This document shows, one piece after another, positions 1-6,787 of a DNA stretch of 23,326 nt; positions within the stretch are counted from its first letter, which is position 1, and each line of letters begins with the position of its first letter. A model generated the notes under the pieces. It was given only the letters and a program-made list of their open reading frames with translations, made no database searches and had not been told where the DNA came from. The DNA comes from Gallionella sp. UBA6045 (GTDB taxonomy: Bacteria; Pseudomonadota; Gammaproteobacteria; Burkholderiales; Gallionellaceae), in the NCBI GenBank assembly GCA_002429165.1, contig DIYV01000079.1:12496-35821 (forward strand), read 5' to 3'. Position numbers and translations under genes: made by a program.

Positions 1-845
1 TTCGCGCCGACCCACAGCACGAAGATGATGGTGCCCATCACCGCGGTGATGATCAGCGCGGTCAGCGCGGCGCGCACGCGGGTGCGCCGGATCGCGGTGA
101 CAAAACTGGTTTCCGCGCGATCCGCGAAACGCCCGGATTCGTAACGCTCCTGGGTATAGGCTTGCACGGTCGGCACGGCATTCAGGATCTCGCCGGCCAG
201 CGCCGAGGCATCCGCGATCTTGTCCTGGGATTCGCGCGAAAGTTTCTTTACTCTGCGCCCGATGATGAAGATAGGCAGTGCCAGCAATGCCATCAGACCC
301 AGGTTCAGGGAAAACAGATAAAAGCTGGTCACCGCCAGCATGATCATGCCGCCGACAAACTGGAACAGGCTGCGCAAACCCATCGAAATGGAACTGCCGA
401 CCACAGTCTGCACCAGCGTGGTGTCACCGGTCAGCCGCGACAGCACCTCGCCGGTCTGCAAGGTCTCGAAGAACTGCGGCGATTGCGCCAGCACCCGTTC
501 ATACACCGCACTGCGCAAATTCGCCGTGACCCGCTCGCCCACCCAGCTCACGGTATAAAAGCGCGCCGACACGGCCAGCGCCCACAGGCTGGCCAGCCCG
601 AACAGCAATGCGAAATGGCCGTTCAAGCTCAGCGTGTTCAACAGCCCGCCTGATGTGCCGGCACGTTGCCCGAAACCGAAATCGATCAGATCGCGAAATG
701 CCAGCGGCACCATCAGGATGGTGCCGGAACCGAGGCAGAGCAGCATGAAAGCCAGCGCCATCCGCCAGCGATAGGGACGCAGGAATGGCCACAGGTCCCG
801 CAATGAGGACAGGCGTTTTGTTGCGGCAGGTTGAACCGGGATCAT
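1..845 (-). CDS. ABC exporter, MsbA-like, transmembrane part (3' end outside window)
   Basis: The minus-strand frame is open from an ATG at 845 to the window edge and gives about 281 residues, all belonging to the transmembrane domain of a type IV (ABCB/MsbA-like) exporter. Visible features are a short cytoplasmic N-terminus, a first membrane helix around residues 29-50, a further helix around 78-95, an intracellular-loop region with RLTGDTTLVQ near residue 140 (typical of the coupling segment of this family), a hydrophobic pair around 160-195, and the QAYTQERYE segment near 230. The nucleotide-binding domain must lie beyond the left edge. The ATG is preceded by AAGGAT at a normal distance. 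It starts only 24 bp after the stop of the kinase gene, so the two are probably cotranscribed. Substrate (lipid, drug or other) cannot be told from this part. Confidence 0.85.
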   Translation of the reverse strand, partial: MIPVQPAATKRLSSLRDLWPFLRPYRWRMALAFMLLCLGSGTILMVPLAFRDLIDFGFGQRAGTSGGLLNTLSLNGHFALLFGLASLWALAVSARFYTVSWVGERVTANLRSAVYERVLAQSPQFFETLQTGEVLSRLTGDTTLVQTVVGSSISMGLRSLFQFVGGMIMLAVTSFYLFSLNLGLMALLALPIFIIGRRVKKLSRESQDKIADASALAGEILNAVPTVQAYTQERYESGRFADRAETSFVTAIRRTRVRAALTALIITAVMGTIIFVLWVGA

Positions 846-869
846 GATGAGCTATCCTTGATTAAGCGG

Positions 870-1739
870 CTACCCGGCAAACTTCTTTTTTTCCAATTGC
901 TGTTGCCGGTACAGTTGCCGCGCTTGCTCTTCCTTTAGCGTGTCATTGATCTCGCGCATCACGCCGACCAGATCAGCCGGTTTCTCGTTGCGCTGGAAGC
1001 GGCCGGTCAGCGGACTATCCGCATACAGCTTGCCGCTCTGGTAGAGCGACCATATCTCCATGCCATAATCGGTATCCAGCAGCTCGGGGGCAAACTGGCC
1101 GAAGTAAGTGGCCAGATTGGCCACATCGCGCTCGAGCATGCTGCAGGCATTGTTGTTGCCGGCTGCATCGACCGCCTGCGGCAAGTCGATGATGACCGGT
1201 CCTTCGCTGCCGACCAGCACGTTATATTCGGACAGATCGCCATGAATGATGCCGGCACAAAGCATGCGCACCACCTGGGTGATCATGAAGCGGTGGTATT
1301 CGCGCGCCAGCTCGGGCGTGAGCACCAGATCGTTGAGCCGCGGCGCGGCTTCCCCGTTGTCGTCGGTCACCAGTTCCATCAGCAACACCCCATCGAGAAA
1401 ATTATACGGTCTGGGCACCCGCACTCCGGCGGCAGCGAGCCGGTGCAAGGCATCCACCTCGGCGCTTTGCCAGGCTTCCTCCTGCGCTTTGCGGCCATAA
1501 TTGGTGCCCTTCTCCATCGCACGGGCGCGGCGGCTGTTCTTGACCTTGCGCCCTTCGGTGTAATCCACGCTCTGGCGAAAGCTGCGCTGCTCGGCTTCCT
1601 TGTAAACCTTGGCGCAGCGGATCTGGTCGCCGCAGCGCACCACATAGACCTTGGCTTCCTTGCCGCTCATCAGCTGACGGATGACCTCGTCGACGAGGCC
1701 GTCCCGGATCAGCGGTTCGATTCTTTTTGGTGTTTTCAT
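870..1739 (-). CDS. RIO1-family serine/threonine protein kinase
   Basis: A 289-residue protein with the RIO1 kinase pattern. The nucleotide-binding stretch SGKEAKVY lies at residues 25-32, the ATP-binding lysine in CAKVYK at about K44, the catalytic loop HGDLSEYNVLV at 166-176 (Asp168, Asn173), and the metal-binding IDLPQ at 184-188 (Asp185). Archaeal and eukaryotic RIO kinases act in ribosome maturation; the role of bacterial members is poorly known. An ATG 11 codons upstream (1772) is in frame, but that extension (MCFSWTSCFSR) is encoded by an intergenic repeat, so the ATG at 1739 is preferred although its ribosome-binding site is weak. The C-terminus is rich in Gln, Lys and Arg. The gene leads into the ABC exporter gene 24 bp downstream. 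Confidence 0.88.
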   Translation of the reverse strand: MKTPKRIEPLIRDGLVDEVIRQLMSGKEAKVYVVRCGDQIRCAKVYKEAEQRSFRQSVDYTEGRKVKNSRRARAMEKGTNYGRKAQEEAWQSAEVDALHRLAAAGVRVPRPYNFLDGVLLMELVTDDNGEAAPRLNDLVLTPELAREYHRFMITQVVRMLCAGIIHGDLSEYNVLVGSEGPVIIDLPQAVDAAGNNNACSMLERDVANLATYFGQFAPELLDTDYGMEIWSLYQSGKLYADSPLTGRFQRNEKPADLVGVMREINDTLKEEQARQLYRQQQLEKKKFAG

Positions 1740-2117
1740 CCGGGAAAAACAACTTGTCCACGAAAAACACAAAAATCACGAAAAATAAAAAGTACAAACA
1801 AGCCGTAGTGTGTTATCCAAAGGATGGACGACTTCATCAATTCAACCTGTTTTTTTATTTCGTGTCTTTCGTGCATTTCGTGGATAAATCGCCGTTTTGG
1901 GGTTCATGGTGTAAGGGTAAGATATGCAGCATGATACCTTGTGTTAGCGCTTGGCCGAACCCGCATAGAAAAAGTTTCACTTTTTCCCGCGCGGGATTAT
2001 TATCTGCGCGCGTTGGGTCTTGCCGAATCAAGGGCCGGCTCAGCGGCAGTGACCCGCTACAACGCATCACACGAGTCGCTGCATATTTCACAAATCGTCA
2101 CTACAAGGAGAATGATC
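1740..2117. other. 378-bp intergenic spacer between divergent genes
   Basis: No convincing gene is seen. The half next to the kinase holds the inverted repeat pair described separately. Further right are two small dyads: AAAAAGT-TTC-ACTTTTT around 1970-1986 and CCCGCGCGGG at 1986-1995, followed by TATTAT at 1998-2003, which could serve as a -10 box for the plus-strand micro-protein. The -35 match at the right distance (TTTCAC) is poor, so a promoter here is only tentative. Confidence 0.5.
1754..1890. repeat. Inverted pair of 9-bp-period TTTCGTGNN repeats
   Basis: Two 39-41 bp copies face each other. The right copy (1850-1890, plus) contains TTTCGTGTC, TTTCGTGCA and TTTCGTGGA in direct succession after a T-rich lead-in. 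The left copy (1754-1792, read on minus) contains TTTCGTGAT, TTTTGTGTT and TTTCGTGGA after a similar T-rich lead-in. The copies are separated by 57 bp and could form a long imperfect hairpin. Short-period repeats of this look occur dispersed in intergenic DNA of many bacteria, but copy number in this genome cannot be judged here. Confidence 0.75.
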
Positions 2118-2204
2118 ATGGCCAAAGGACAACAGCGCAAAAACAAGGAAGCAAAGAAACCCAAGAAGGAGCCAGTGCCCGCCAAGGTTAGCGGCAATTC
2201 CTGA
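2118..2204 (+). CDS. Small basic protein of 28 residues, unknown function
   Basis: A short reading frame begins at ATG 2118, with AAGGAG at 2105-2110 giving ideal 7-nt spacing. An earlier ATG at 2112 sits only 1 nt from the same site and is less likely. The product starts MAKGQQRKNKEAKKPKKEP and is very rich in Lys, with no hydrophobic core, so it is likely disordered or nucleic-acid binding. I recall similar tiny MAKGQ...NKEAKKPKK proteins annotated as hypothetical in other proteobacteria, but this is from memory. A GC-rich hairpin follows the stop codon. Its strong ribosome-binding site argues that it is translated; function is unknown. Confidence 0.6.
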   Translation: MAKGQQRKNKEAKKPKKEPVPAKVSGNS

Positions 2205-2210
2205 GTAAAT

Positions 2211-2230
2211 GCGCCCTGTTGACAGGGCGC
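2211..2230 (+). terminator. Possible weak terminator hairpin after the micro-protein
   Basis: GCGCCCTG and CAGGGCGC form a perfect 8-bp stem with a TTGA loop, 6 bp after the micro-protein stop. It is followed by CGATTTT, only a short T run, so termination may be partial. It also lies just before the yajD-like start and could affect its translation. Confidence 0.45.
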
Positions 2231-2242
2231 CGATTTTCCAAC

Positions 2243-2614
2243 ATGCCCAAACGCACCACTCCCGACCACGCCCGGCTCGACCGCGTGGTTGCCGAAGCGC
2301 GCCGTCTTGGCGACGCGCGCGAGGCCACTTACCGCGAGCGGGCGCTCAAACTGTTTCCGTGGATATGCGGGCGCTGCGGCCGCGAATTTGCCGGCGCGCG
2401 CCTGCGCGAGTTGACGGTGCACCACAAAGACCACAACCACGACAACAATCCCCCGGACGGCAGCAATTGGGAACTGCTGTGCCTGTATTGCCACGACAAC
2501 GAGCACATGCGCCTGCTGGAAGAACAGTCCCGGCCGGGAAACCGCGACAACCACAACTCCACAGCGACCCATAATCCGTTCGCCGATCTGCAGTCACTGC
2601 TGAAAAAGAAATGA
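2243..2614 (+). CDS. yajD: YajD-like HNH nuclease-family protein
   Basis: A 123-residue protein closely resembling E. coli YajD. It has a zinc-binding CGRC pair at residues 42-45, the LTVHHKDHNHDNNP segment (His60, His61) typical of HNH folds, a second metal pair CLYC at 80-83 followed by HDNEH, and the C-terminal NPFADL motif also present in YajD. The role of YajD is not established; the fold predicts metal-dependent nucleic-acid binding or cleavage. The ATG at 2243 is chosen because it gives a length near that of the family. An in-frame TTG eight codons upstream lies inside the preceding hairpin and is unlikely. The ribosome-binding site is weak, so translation may depend on coupling to the upstream small gene. 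Confidence 0.85.
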   Translation: MPKRTTPDHARLDRVVAEARRLGDAREATYRERALKLFPWICGRCGREFAGARLRELTVHHKDHNHDNNPPDGSNWELLCLYCHDNEHMRLLEEQSRPGNRDNHNSTATHNPFADLQSLLKKK

Positions 2615-2650
2615 TGCTGCGCTGATCGGCAGGTGTAAAAAAACAGCTAT

Positions 2651-2728
2651 CCTGAATTCAGGGTTGAAACGCGTCATCGATGAAGCGTTCAGTTCTGTAT
2701 ATTATGGTTGACGACTTGTATATTATGG
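2651..2728 (+). promoter_or_regulatory. Dyad and 21-bp-spaced direct repeats upstream of toxin-antitoxin genes
   Basis: Upstream of the toxin gene are a perfect 12-bp palindrome CCTGAATTCAGG (2651-2662) and two identical copies of TGTATATTATGG (2696-2707 and 2717-2728) whose starts are exactly 21 bp apart, that is two helical turns. Such phased sites are a plausible operator for the HTH antitoxin. A possible promoter is TTGACG (2708-2713) with TACAGT (2731-2736), 17-bp spacer, which would place transcription start at or near the toxin ATG. Operator and promoter roles are inferred. Confidence 0.5.
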
Positions 2729-2742
2729 ATTACAGTCTTCGC

Positions 2743-3033
2743 ATGACAAGGATTGAGAAAACCAACGAGTATCAAGGCTGGTTTGAGAGTCTCACGGACA
2801 AGCAAGTCAAAGCTCGTATCGAGGCACGAATTGACCGATTGCAGTCTGGTAATCCGGGTGATGTCGAACCTGTTGGTGACGGTGTCAGCGAGTTGAGGTT
2901 GCACTTTGGTAGCGGTTGGCGTGTGTATTACACCGAACGCAACGGCGAGATCATTATCCTGCTGGCTGGAGGCAACAAAAGTACGCAAAAACGTGACATC
3001 AAACTTGCGCTGATGCTGGCGCGTAATTTGTAG
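2743..3033 (+). CDS. Type II toxin, RelE/HigB superfamily (HI1419 family)
   Basis: A 96-residue protein starting MTRIEKTNEYQGWF, with the conserved layout of phage-derived Gp49-like/HigB killer proteins. It has a tryptophan near residue 13, a helical hairpin with KARIEARIDRLQSGNPGD, then the strand pattern GVSELRLHFGSGWRVYY and IILLAGGNKSTQKRDI near the C-terminus. Family members are mostly ribosome-dependent mRNA endonucleases or gyrase-type toxins of the RelE/ParE fold; the target here is not known. The toxin precedes its antitoxin by 11 bp, the order expected of HI1419/HI1420 pairs. An in-frame ATG at 2680 would add 21 residues encoded by the 21-bp direct repeats, so the start at 2743 is preferred. 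Confidence 0.85.
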   Translation: MTRIEKTNEYQGWFESLTDKQVKARIEARIDRLQSGNPGDVEPVGDGVSELRLHFGSGWRVYYTERNGEIIILLAGGNKSTQKRDIKLALMLARNL

Positions 3034-3044
3034 GAAAGAGCGCT

Positions 3045-3344
3045 ATGACTAAAACTAAAACCACACCGTACGATACCGCCGACTACCTTAAAACCGATGA
3101 GGATGCGGCGTTGTACTTTGATGCATGTCTTGAAGAGGCGGGGGATGATGCGGCCTTTATCGCCCAGGCGTTGGGTACCATTGCTCGCGCCCGTGGCATG
3201 ACACAGCTTGCGCGTGACACAGGATTGGCGCGCGAGGGGTTGTATAAAGCTTTATCCGCTGACGGAAACCCCAGCTTTGCGACCATTCTTAAAGTAACCA
3301 AAGCATTGGGCTTAAAGCTGCGTGGCGAAGTGGCACACATCTGA
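3045..3344 (+). CDS. Antitoxin, XRE-type HTH (HI1420 family)
   Basis: A 99-residue protein matching the HI1420-type addiction-module antidote. It has an N-terminal TPYDTADYLKTDEDAALYFDACLEE segment that wraps the toxin, followed by a helix-turn-helix region (GMTQLARDTGLAREGLYKAL, about residues 51-70) and the conserved GNPSFATILKVTKALGLKL tail. It should neutralise the upstream toxin and autorepress the pair, perhaps through the phased direct repeats upstream. The ATG is preceded by AGGAAAGAG at good spacing, stronger than any signal before the toxin gene, which fits excess production of antitoxin. Confidence 0.88.
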   Translation: MTKTKTTPYDTADYLKTDEDAALYFDACLEEAGDDAAFIAQALGTIARARGMTQLARDTGLAREGLYKALSADGNPSFATILKVTKALGLKLRGEVAHI

Positions 3345-3432
3345 GGCCCGATACGACACATAGCATAGCTATCAAGTCCGTGTGCTTTAACAAATTCCAA
3401 ACGCACCTGTCAACATTGAATTCCGGGTACAT

Positions 3433-3468
3433 AAAAAAACAGGGGAGCCGAAGCTCCCCTGTTTTTTT
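3433..3468. terminator. Bidirectional rho-independent terminator
   Basis: A perfect 16-bp stem (A7 CAGGGGAGC against GCTCCCCTG T7) closes on a CGAA tetraloop at 3449-3452. With A and T runs on both sides it can stop transcription from the antitoxin gene on the plus strand and from the cyc2 gene ending at 3512 on the minus strand. Confidence 0.93.
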
Positions 3469-3511
3469 GTAACTTACTCCTGAAGCTGCTCAGGAGTTCA
3501 TCACCCGGTAC

Positions 3512-4819
3512 TTAGAATATCGTTGCCAGGTTGATGATAGTTGCTTTGCTGCCCAGTGCGTCGGTATTACCTTGAGTCCAGAAATCACCGCTCTGGCTGA
3601 CGTAGTACAGGTTCAACAACAAGTTCTGACGCATCTTGTAGCTAGCTCCAACCAGGAACGCATTGTCGCTGGCATTGGAACCAGTGATAGTGGTGTCACC
3701 ACTCTTGCCGCGACGCATGGCGAAGTTGATTGTAGCCACTTCAGGAATCACGCCCAGTTCGGTCGAGAAGTTGAACGAACTGCGTGTTGCATCACCACCG
3801 TTGAAGGAGTTACCAGAAGTTGTGGCTGATGCAGCTACGGAAGGTGCCCTTGCGTAGCTGGCGTAGAAACCAACCGGCATGCCACCCAATGAGCCCTGCA
3901 TCTGACCGTCGATGGCGGTAGCCTTTGTTGAAGAATCTATAAGACCGGAACCATCGTTTGACTCGCCACTCCAGCTTTGCACGCCGACGGCGCTATCAAA
4001 ACCGGCCAGGTCAAAAATAAACGCACCACGCAGATAGGTGGAGTTCAACTTGGCACCACCACCATCCTGTGCAACCTGATTGAACCTGGTCACGTTGATG
4101 AAGTAACTTTCGTTGTTCAACACAAAGGCTGCACCGGTTGCCGCTGCGCCTGTGCCGATATATTGCTGTGCGGACAGGGCAGGACCAACCATACCCATAG
4201 CGTCACCACCGACGAACAGCATGGTGTGAATTGCGTTGGCACCGGTGTTCAGAGTTTCAAAGCCGTAGGAAGCACCCTGACCATCTGTGGTGAAAGGAAC
4301 GATACCTGCACGGGTACCATCAGCCACTTCCCACAACATCGGGATCTTGGCGGAAGTAACGCCACCAACTGCCGGACCGACCAGACCTACTTCGGCCAGC
4401 GCTCCGGAGAAATCACTGGTGCGACCACCGATGAACAGCGAGAACTCGCCACCGTTGCCGGGCACATAGAACCCACCATTACCTGAGTTCACATTAGTTG
4501 CGCCTGGTATTTGAGCAGCACCTGCCGAATTGTCCTTGGTGTAGCCAGCTGTAGAAAGCACAGCCATGTTCAGCACGGCTGGAATGGACAATCTATCACC
4601 TTCCACTTTTTCCTGTGCGCCGACCATTGTAAATGCGCCTGATTTGAATGAACGACCGAAGGCGGTCAGCATTGGAAAGTGCTGGAAGTGACATGCGGCG
4701 CATTCCATGCCGGTTTGACGGGCAAACAATGGCAACGCCGATGCTTCCGACGTGAACGTCACTGCAGCGACTACACTGGCCAGCAAGAAAACGATTTTAT
4801 TCAAGATGATTTTATTCAT
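3512..4819 (-). CDS. cyc2: Cyc2-type outer-membrane Fe(II)-oxidising cytochrome-porin (copy A)
   Basis: A 435-residue protein. A signal peptide ends at ASA28, followed by LPLFARQTGMECAACHFQHFP with one haem-binding CxxCH at residues 40-44 and the AFGRSFK segment. The rest is Gly/Ser/Thr-rich alternating sequence expected of a beta-barrel, and the last residue is Phe, as in many outer-membrane proteins. This fused monohaem cytochrome plus porin layout and the ARQTGxxCxxCHxQxFPxLxxFGRxFK pattern are those of Cyc2, which oxidises Fe(II) at the cell surface and passes electrons to periplasmic cytochromes. Length fits the family (about 400-480). AGGGGAG lies just upstream of the ATG. It is a tandem paralogue of the gene at 5049-6428 and ends before a strong terminator. 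Confidence 0.9.
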   Translation of the reverse strand: MNKIILNKIVFLLASVVAAVTFTSEASALPLFARQTGMECAACHFQHFPMLTAFGRSFKSGAFTMVGAQEKVEGDRLSIPAVLNMAVLSTAGYTKDNSAGAAQIPGATNVNSGNGGFYVPGNGGEFSLFIGGRTSDFSGALAEVGLVGPAVGGVTSAKIPMLWEVADGTRAGIVPFTTDGQGASYGFETLNTGANAIHTMLFVGGDAMGMVGPALSAQQYIGTGAAATGAAFVLNNESYFINVTRFNQVAQDGGGAKLNSTYLRGAFIFDLAGFDSAVGVQSWSGESNDGSGLIDSSTKATAIDGQMQGSLGGMPVGFYASYARAPSVAASATTSGNSFNGGDATRSSFNFSTELGVIPEVATINFAMRRGKSGDTTITGSNASDNAFLVGASYKMRQNLLLNLYYVSQSGDFWTQGNTDALGSKATIINLATIF

Positions 4820-5048
4820 ACTTCTCCCCTAGTTACGTTAAAAAATACGATCGATGAGCTTTACAACCCATACAACTACTCCGTACGTACTACTTTGAAA
4901 CGTTTGCAAATCGACCGTTTTTATTTACACAAAACGCTTACAGCCACATTACGCCTGCCTTTAAAATATATCACACATGAAAAAGCGGGGTGACTCTAAT
5001 TGCAACAAAATGTTTAAAAGTTGGCATATTTGCAACAACACTTTAGAA
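4820..5048. promoter_or_regulatory. Inter-cyc2 spacer with paired TTGCAACAA repeats
   Basis: The 229-bp AT-rich gap between the two cyc2 genes has no gene and no terminator for the upstream copy. It holds two exact TTGCAACAA repeats at 5000-5008 and 5030-5038 (30 bp apart), close behind the end of cyc2 copy B. On the minus strand a TATATT box lies at about 4967-4972 without a good -35 box. Separate control of copy A is possible; read-through from copy B is equally possible. Confidence 0.4.
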
Positions 5049-6428
5049 TTAAAACAGTGCAAACAGGTTGATCGTGGTGGTTTCGCTACCCAGCGCATTC
5101 TGGTGCGCCGCATCCCAATACCCGCCGTTTGCGCTGGTGAGCGAGAATGATGCCAAAAAGTTCTGCGCCAGCTTGTAGGTAGCCAGCAGCGTGATCGCGT
5201 TATCACTCGCATTGCCGGTGCCTCCGGCTATCGCAACGCCGCTCTTGCCGTAGCGGATCGCGACGCCCAGCGTGACTTTGTCAGGGATTACGCCCACTTC
5301 GGCAGAGACATTGAAGGCGCTCTTGGTCGCTGTACCGTAGGCACCGGTGGCTACGGTATTGCCAGCCACAACCTTTGCCGGATCCATGTTGTAGGTGTTC
5401 GTGCCTGCCGGCGCCGTGGCATAGCTGGCGTAGAATCCCACCGGCATATCGCCCATCCTGCCCTGCATCTGGCCGTCAACAGCTGTTGCCTTGGTGTCGG
5501 AATATGCGTATGTCCCGGCGGCATGGGCAACCGAGTTGCCGCTCCATATCTGGATGCCCGCCCCCGCATCCCAACCGTCCAGATCGAATATACCCGCTAC
5601 ACGAACATAAGTGGAGCCCAGTCCAGCCAGGGTACCGCCAGTGATGCCACTCTGGTCGTATTTGGTCAGATTGATGAAACCCATGGAACTGTTCGCAACA
5701 AATGCCACGCCTGTTGCGGAACCGGCGGTGCCGATGAATTGCTGCGCTGAAAGAGCCGCACTGTGCGCACCATTCAGACCGGCCGCCGGACTCATCTGGT
5801 GCACGACATTGGCGCCGGTATTCAGCAATTCAAAGCCATAGGACGCACCATGATCATCCGTGGTAAAAGGTACGACACCTGCGAGCGTGCCTTCAGGCAA
5901 TCTGAGCTGGGGGGCTGTCACTTGAAACAGTATCGGCATCTTGGCAGAACTATGAGGCCCGCTAACGGCAGTACCCGAGACCGATCCACCCGTACCGATT
6001 TCAGCCAGAAAACCGGCATTCTCGGTCACACGGCCACCGTAGAAAATGGATAGTTCACCGCCGGTGCCGGGCACGTAGAATGCGCCATCCCCGGTGGTTT
6101 TTTGCGGACCAATGCCGGCCGCCTGATTGGTTTTTTCATAACCCGCCGAAGTCATCACGGCCATGTTCAGTGTGTTGGGAATGGTCAATCCTTCGCCCTC
6201 CACTTTTCCCTGCGTGCCCATCATGGTATAGCCTGCCGACTTGAATGCACGTCCAAAACCATTCAGCATCGGAAAGTGCTGGAAGTGGCATGCGGAACAG
6301 ACCATGCCGGTTTGACGGGAAAACAACGGCAGCGCCGACGCTTCAGACGAAAAAGTTACAACGGCCATTAAGCCCGCCAGAAGACAAAAAACTTTTGTCC
6401 GGGCACCCGCGAAAGTGATTTGTTTCAT
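5049..6428 (-). CDS. cyc2: Cyc2-type outer-membrane Fe(II)-oxidising cytochrome-porin (copy B)
   Basis: A 459-residue paralogue of the following cyc2 gene. The signal peptide ends at about A32 (SEASA), and mature LPLFSRQTGMVCSACHFQHFP carries the single haem motif at residues 44-48, followed by GFGRAFKSAGYTMMGTQGKVEG, nearly the same as in copy A. The remainder is a predicted beta-barrel with shared blocks such as GAxYVPGxGGExSxFxGGR, VPFTTDxxGASYGFExLNTGAN and VDGQMQGxxGxMPVGFYASYA, ending in LFALF with terminal Phe. It is 24 residues longer than copy A, mainly through loop insertions. The role is Fe(II) oxidation at the outer membrane by family knowledge. The ribosome-binding site before the ATG (GGAAAAA) is modest. 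It is divergent from rpoH. Confidence 0.9.
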   Translation of the reverse strand: MKQITFAGARTKVFCLLAGLMAVVTFSSEASALPLFSRQTGMVCSACHFQHFPMLNGFGRAFKSAGYTMMGTQGKVEGEGLTIPNTLNMAVMTSAGYEKTNQAAGIGPQKTTGDGAFYVPGTGGELSIFYGGRVTENAGFLAEIGTGGSVSGTAVSGPHSSAKMPILFQVTAPQLRLPEGTLAGVVPFTTDDHGASYGFELLNTGANVVHQMSPAAGLNGAHSAALSAQQFIGTAGSATGVAFVANSSMGFINLTKYDQSGITGGTLAGLGSTYVRVAGIFDLDGWDAGAGIQIWSGNSVAHAAGTYAYSDTKATAVDGQMQGRMGDMPVGFYASYATAPAGTNTYNMDPAKVVAGNTVATGAYGTATKSAFNVSAEVGVIPDKVTLGVAIRYGKSGVAIAGGTGNASDNAITLLATYKLAQNFLASFSLTSANGGYWDAAHQNALGSETTTINLFALF

Positions 6429-6733
6429 GCCGTTTTTCCAAAAAGTTTATAAATACCTGATGAGTTTTGCATAACCCTCCGAGGGATAGAACCAAGTGAT
6501 GGAACTACTTAATATGACCAGCTGCCGTTTGCCAAACCCGGCGCATGTCCCGATTTGTATTGTGACAAAAAATCAGGGGCAGGTCACGATTTTCCGCTGA
6601 TATGGTCAGCGGTAACCGTCGGCACAGTATATTGGATAGGTACCCGAACCCATAACCCATCATACGGTTCATAATTAAATGCGCCGCAGCTTGCAGCCTT
6701 GCCGCGTAAACTGACATCGAACCTTTTTCATAC
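6429..6733. other. 305-bp regulatory spacer upstream of cyc2 copy B
   Basis: No gene is supported. Several dyads are visible: CCCTCCGAGGG (6475-6485), GTTTGCCAAAC (6527-6537), and a hairpin with 7-bp arms CCGCTGA/TCAGCGG and a TATGG loop (6594-6612) lacking a T run, so more likely an operator than a terminator. On the minus strand TTGGCA (6530-6535) and TATTAA (6509-6514) with a 15-bp spacer are the best promoter-like pair for cyc2 copy B, but the spacing is short and confidence is low. Confidence 0.4.
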
Positions 6734-6763
6734 TTGGCACTCCAACCCCGCGAGTGCTAGAAT
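6734..6763 (+). promoter_or_regulatory. rpoH promoter overlapped by a CIRCE (HrcA) operator
   Basis: TTGGCACTC, nine bases, then GAGTGCTAG (6734-6760) matches the CIRCE consensus TTAGCACTC-N9-GAGTGCTAA at 16 of 18 arm positions with the exact N9 spacing. The same bases form a sigma-70-like promoter: TTGGCA (6734-6739), 18-bp spacer, extended -10 TGCTAGAAT (-10 hexamer 6758-6763). HrcA bound here would block RNA polymerase. Predicted transcription start near 6770 leaves a leader of under 20 nt with AAAGGAGG (6773-6780) before the ATG at 6788. Confidence 0.8.
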
Positions 6764-6787
6764 TATCATATTAAAGGAGGGACCACT

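Noticed and set aside
1242..1808. A 188-codon plus frame opposite the RIO1 gene
   Set aside because: Antisense shadow of a gene with intact catalytic motifs.
2680..2742. Earlier toxin start at 2680
   Set aside because: The extra 21 residues come from the TGTATATTATGG repeats and are absent from the family layout.
6505..6717. A 70-codon minus frame upstream of cyc2 copy B
   Set aside because: No ribosome-binding site, no family pattern, and it overlaps likely regulatory dyads.
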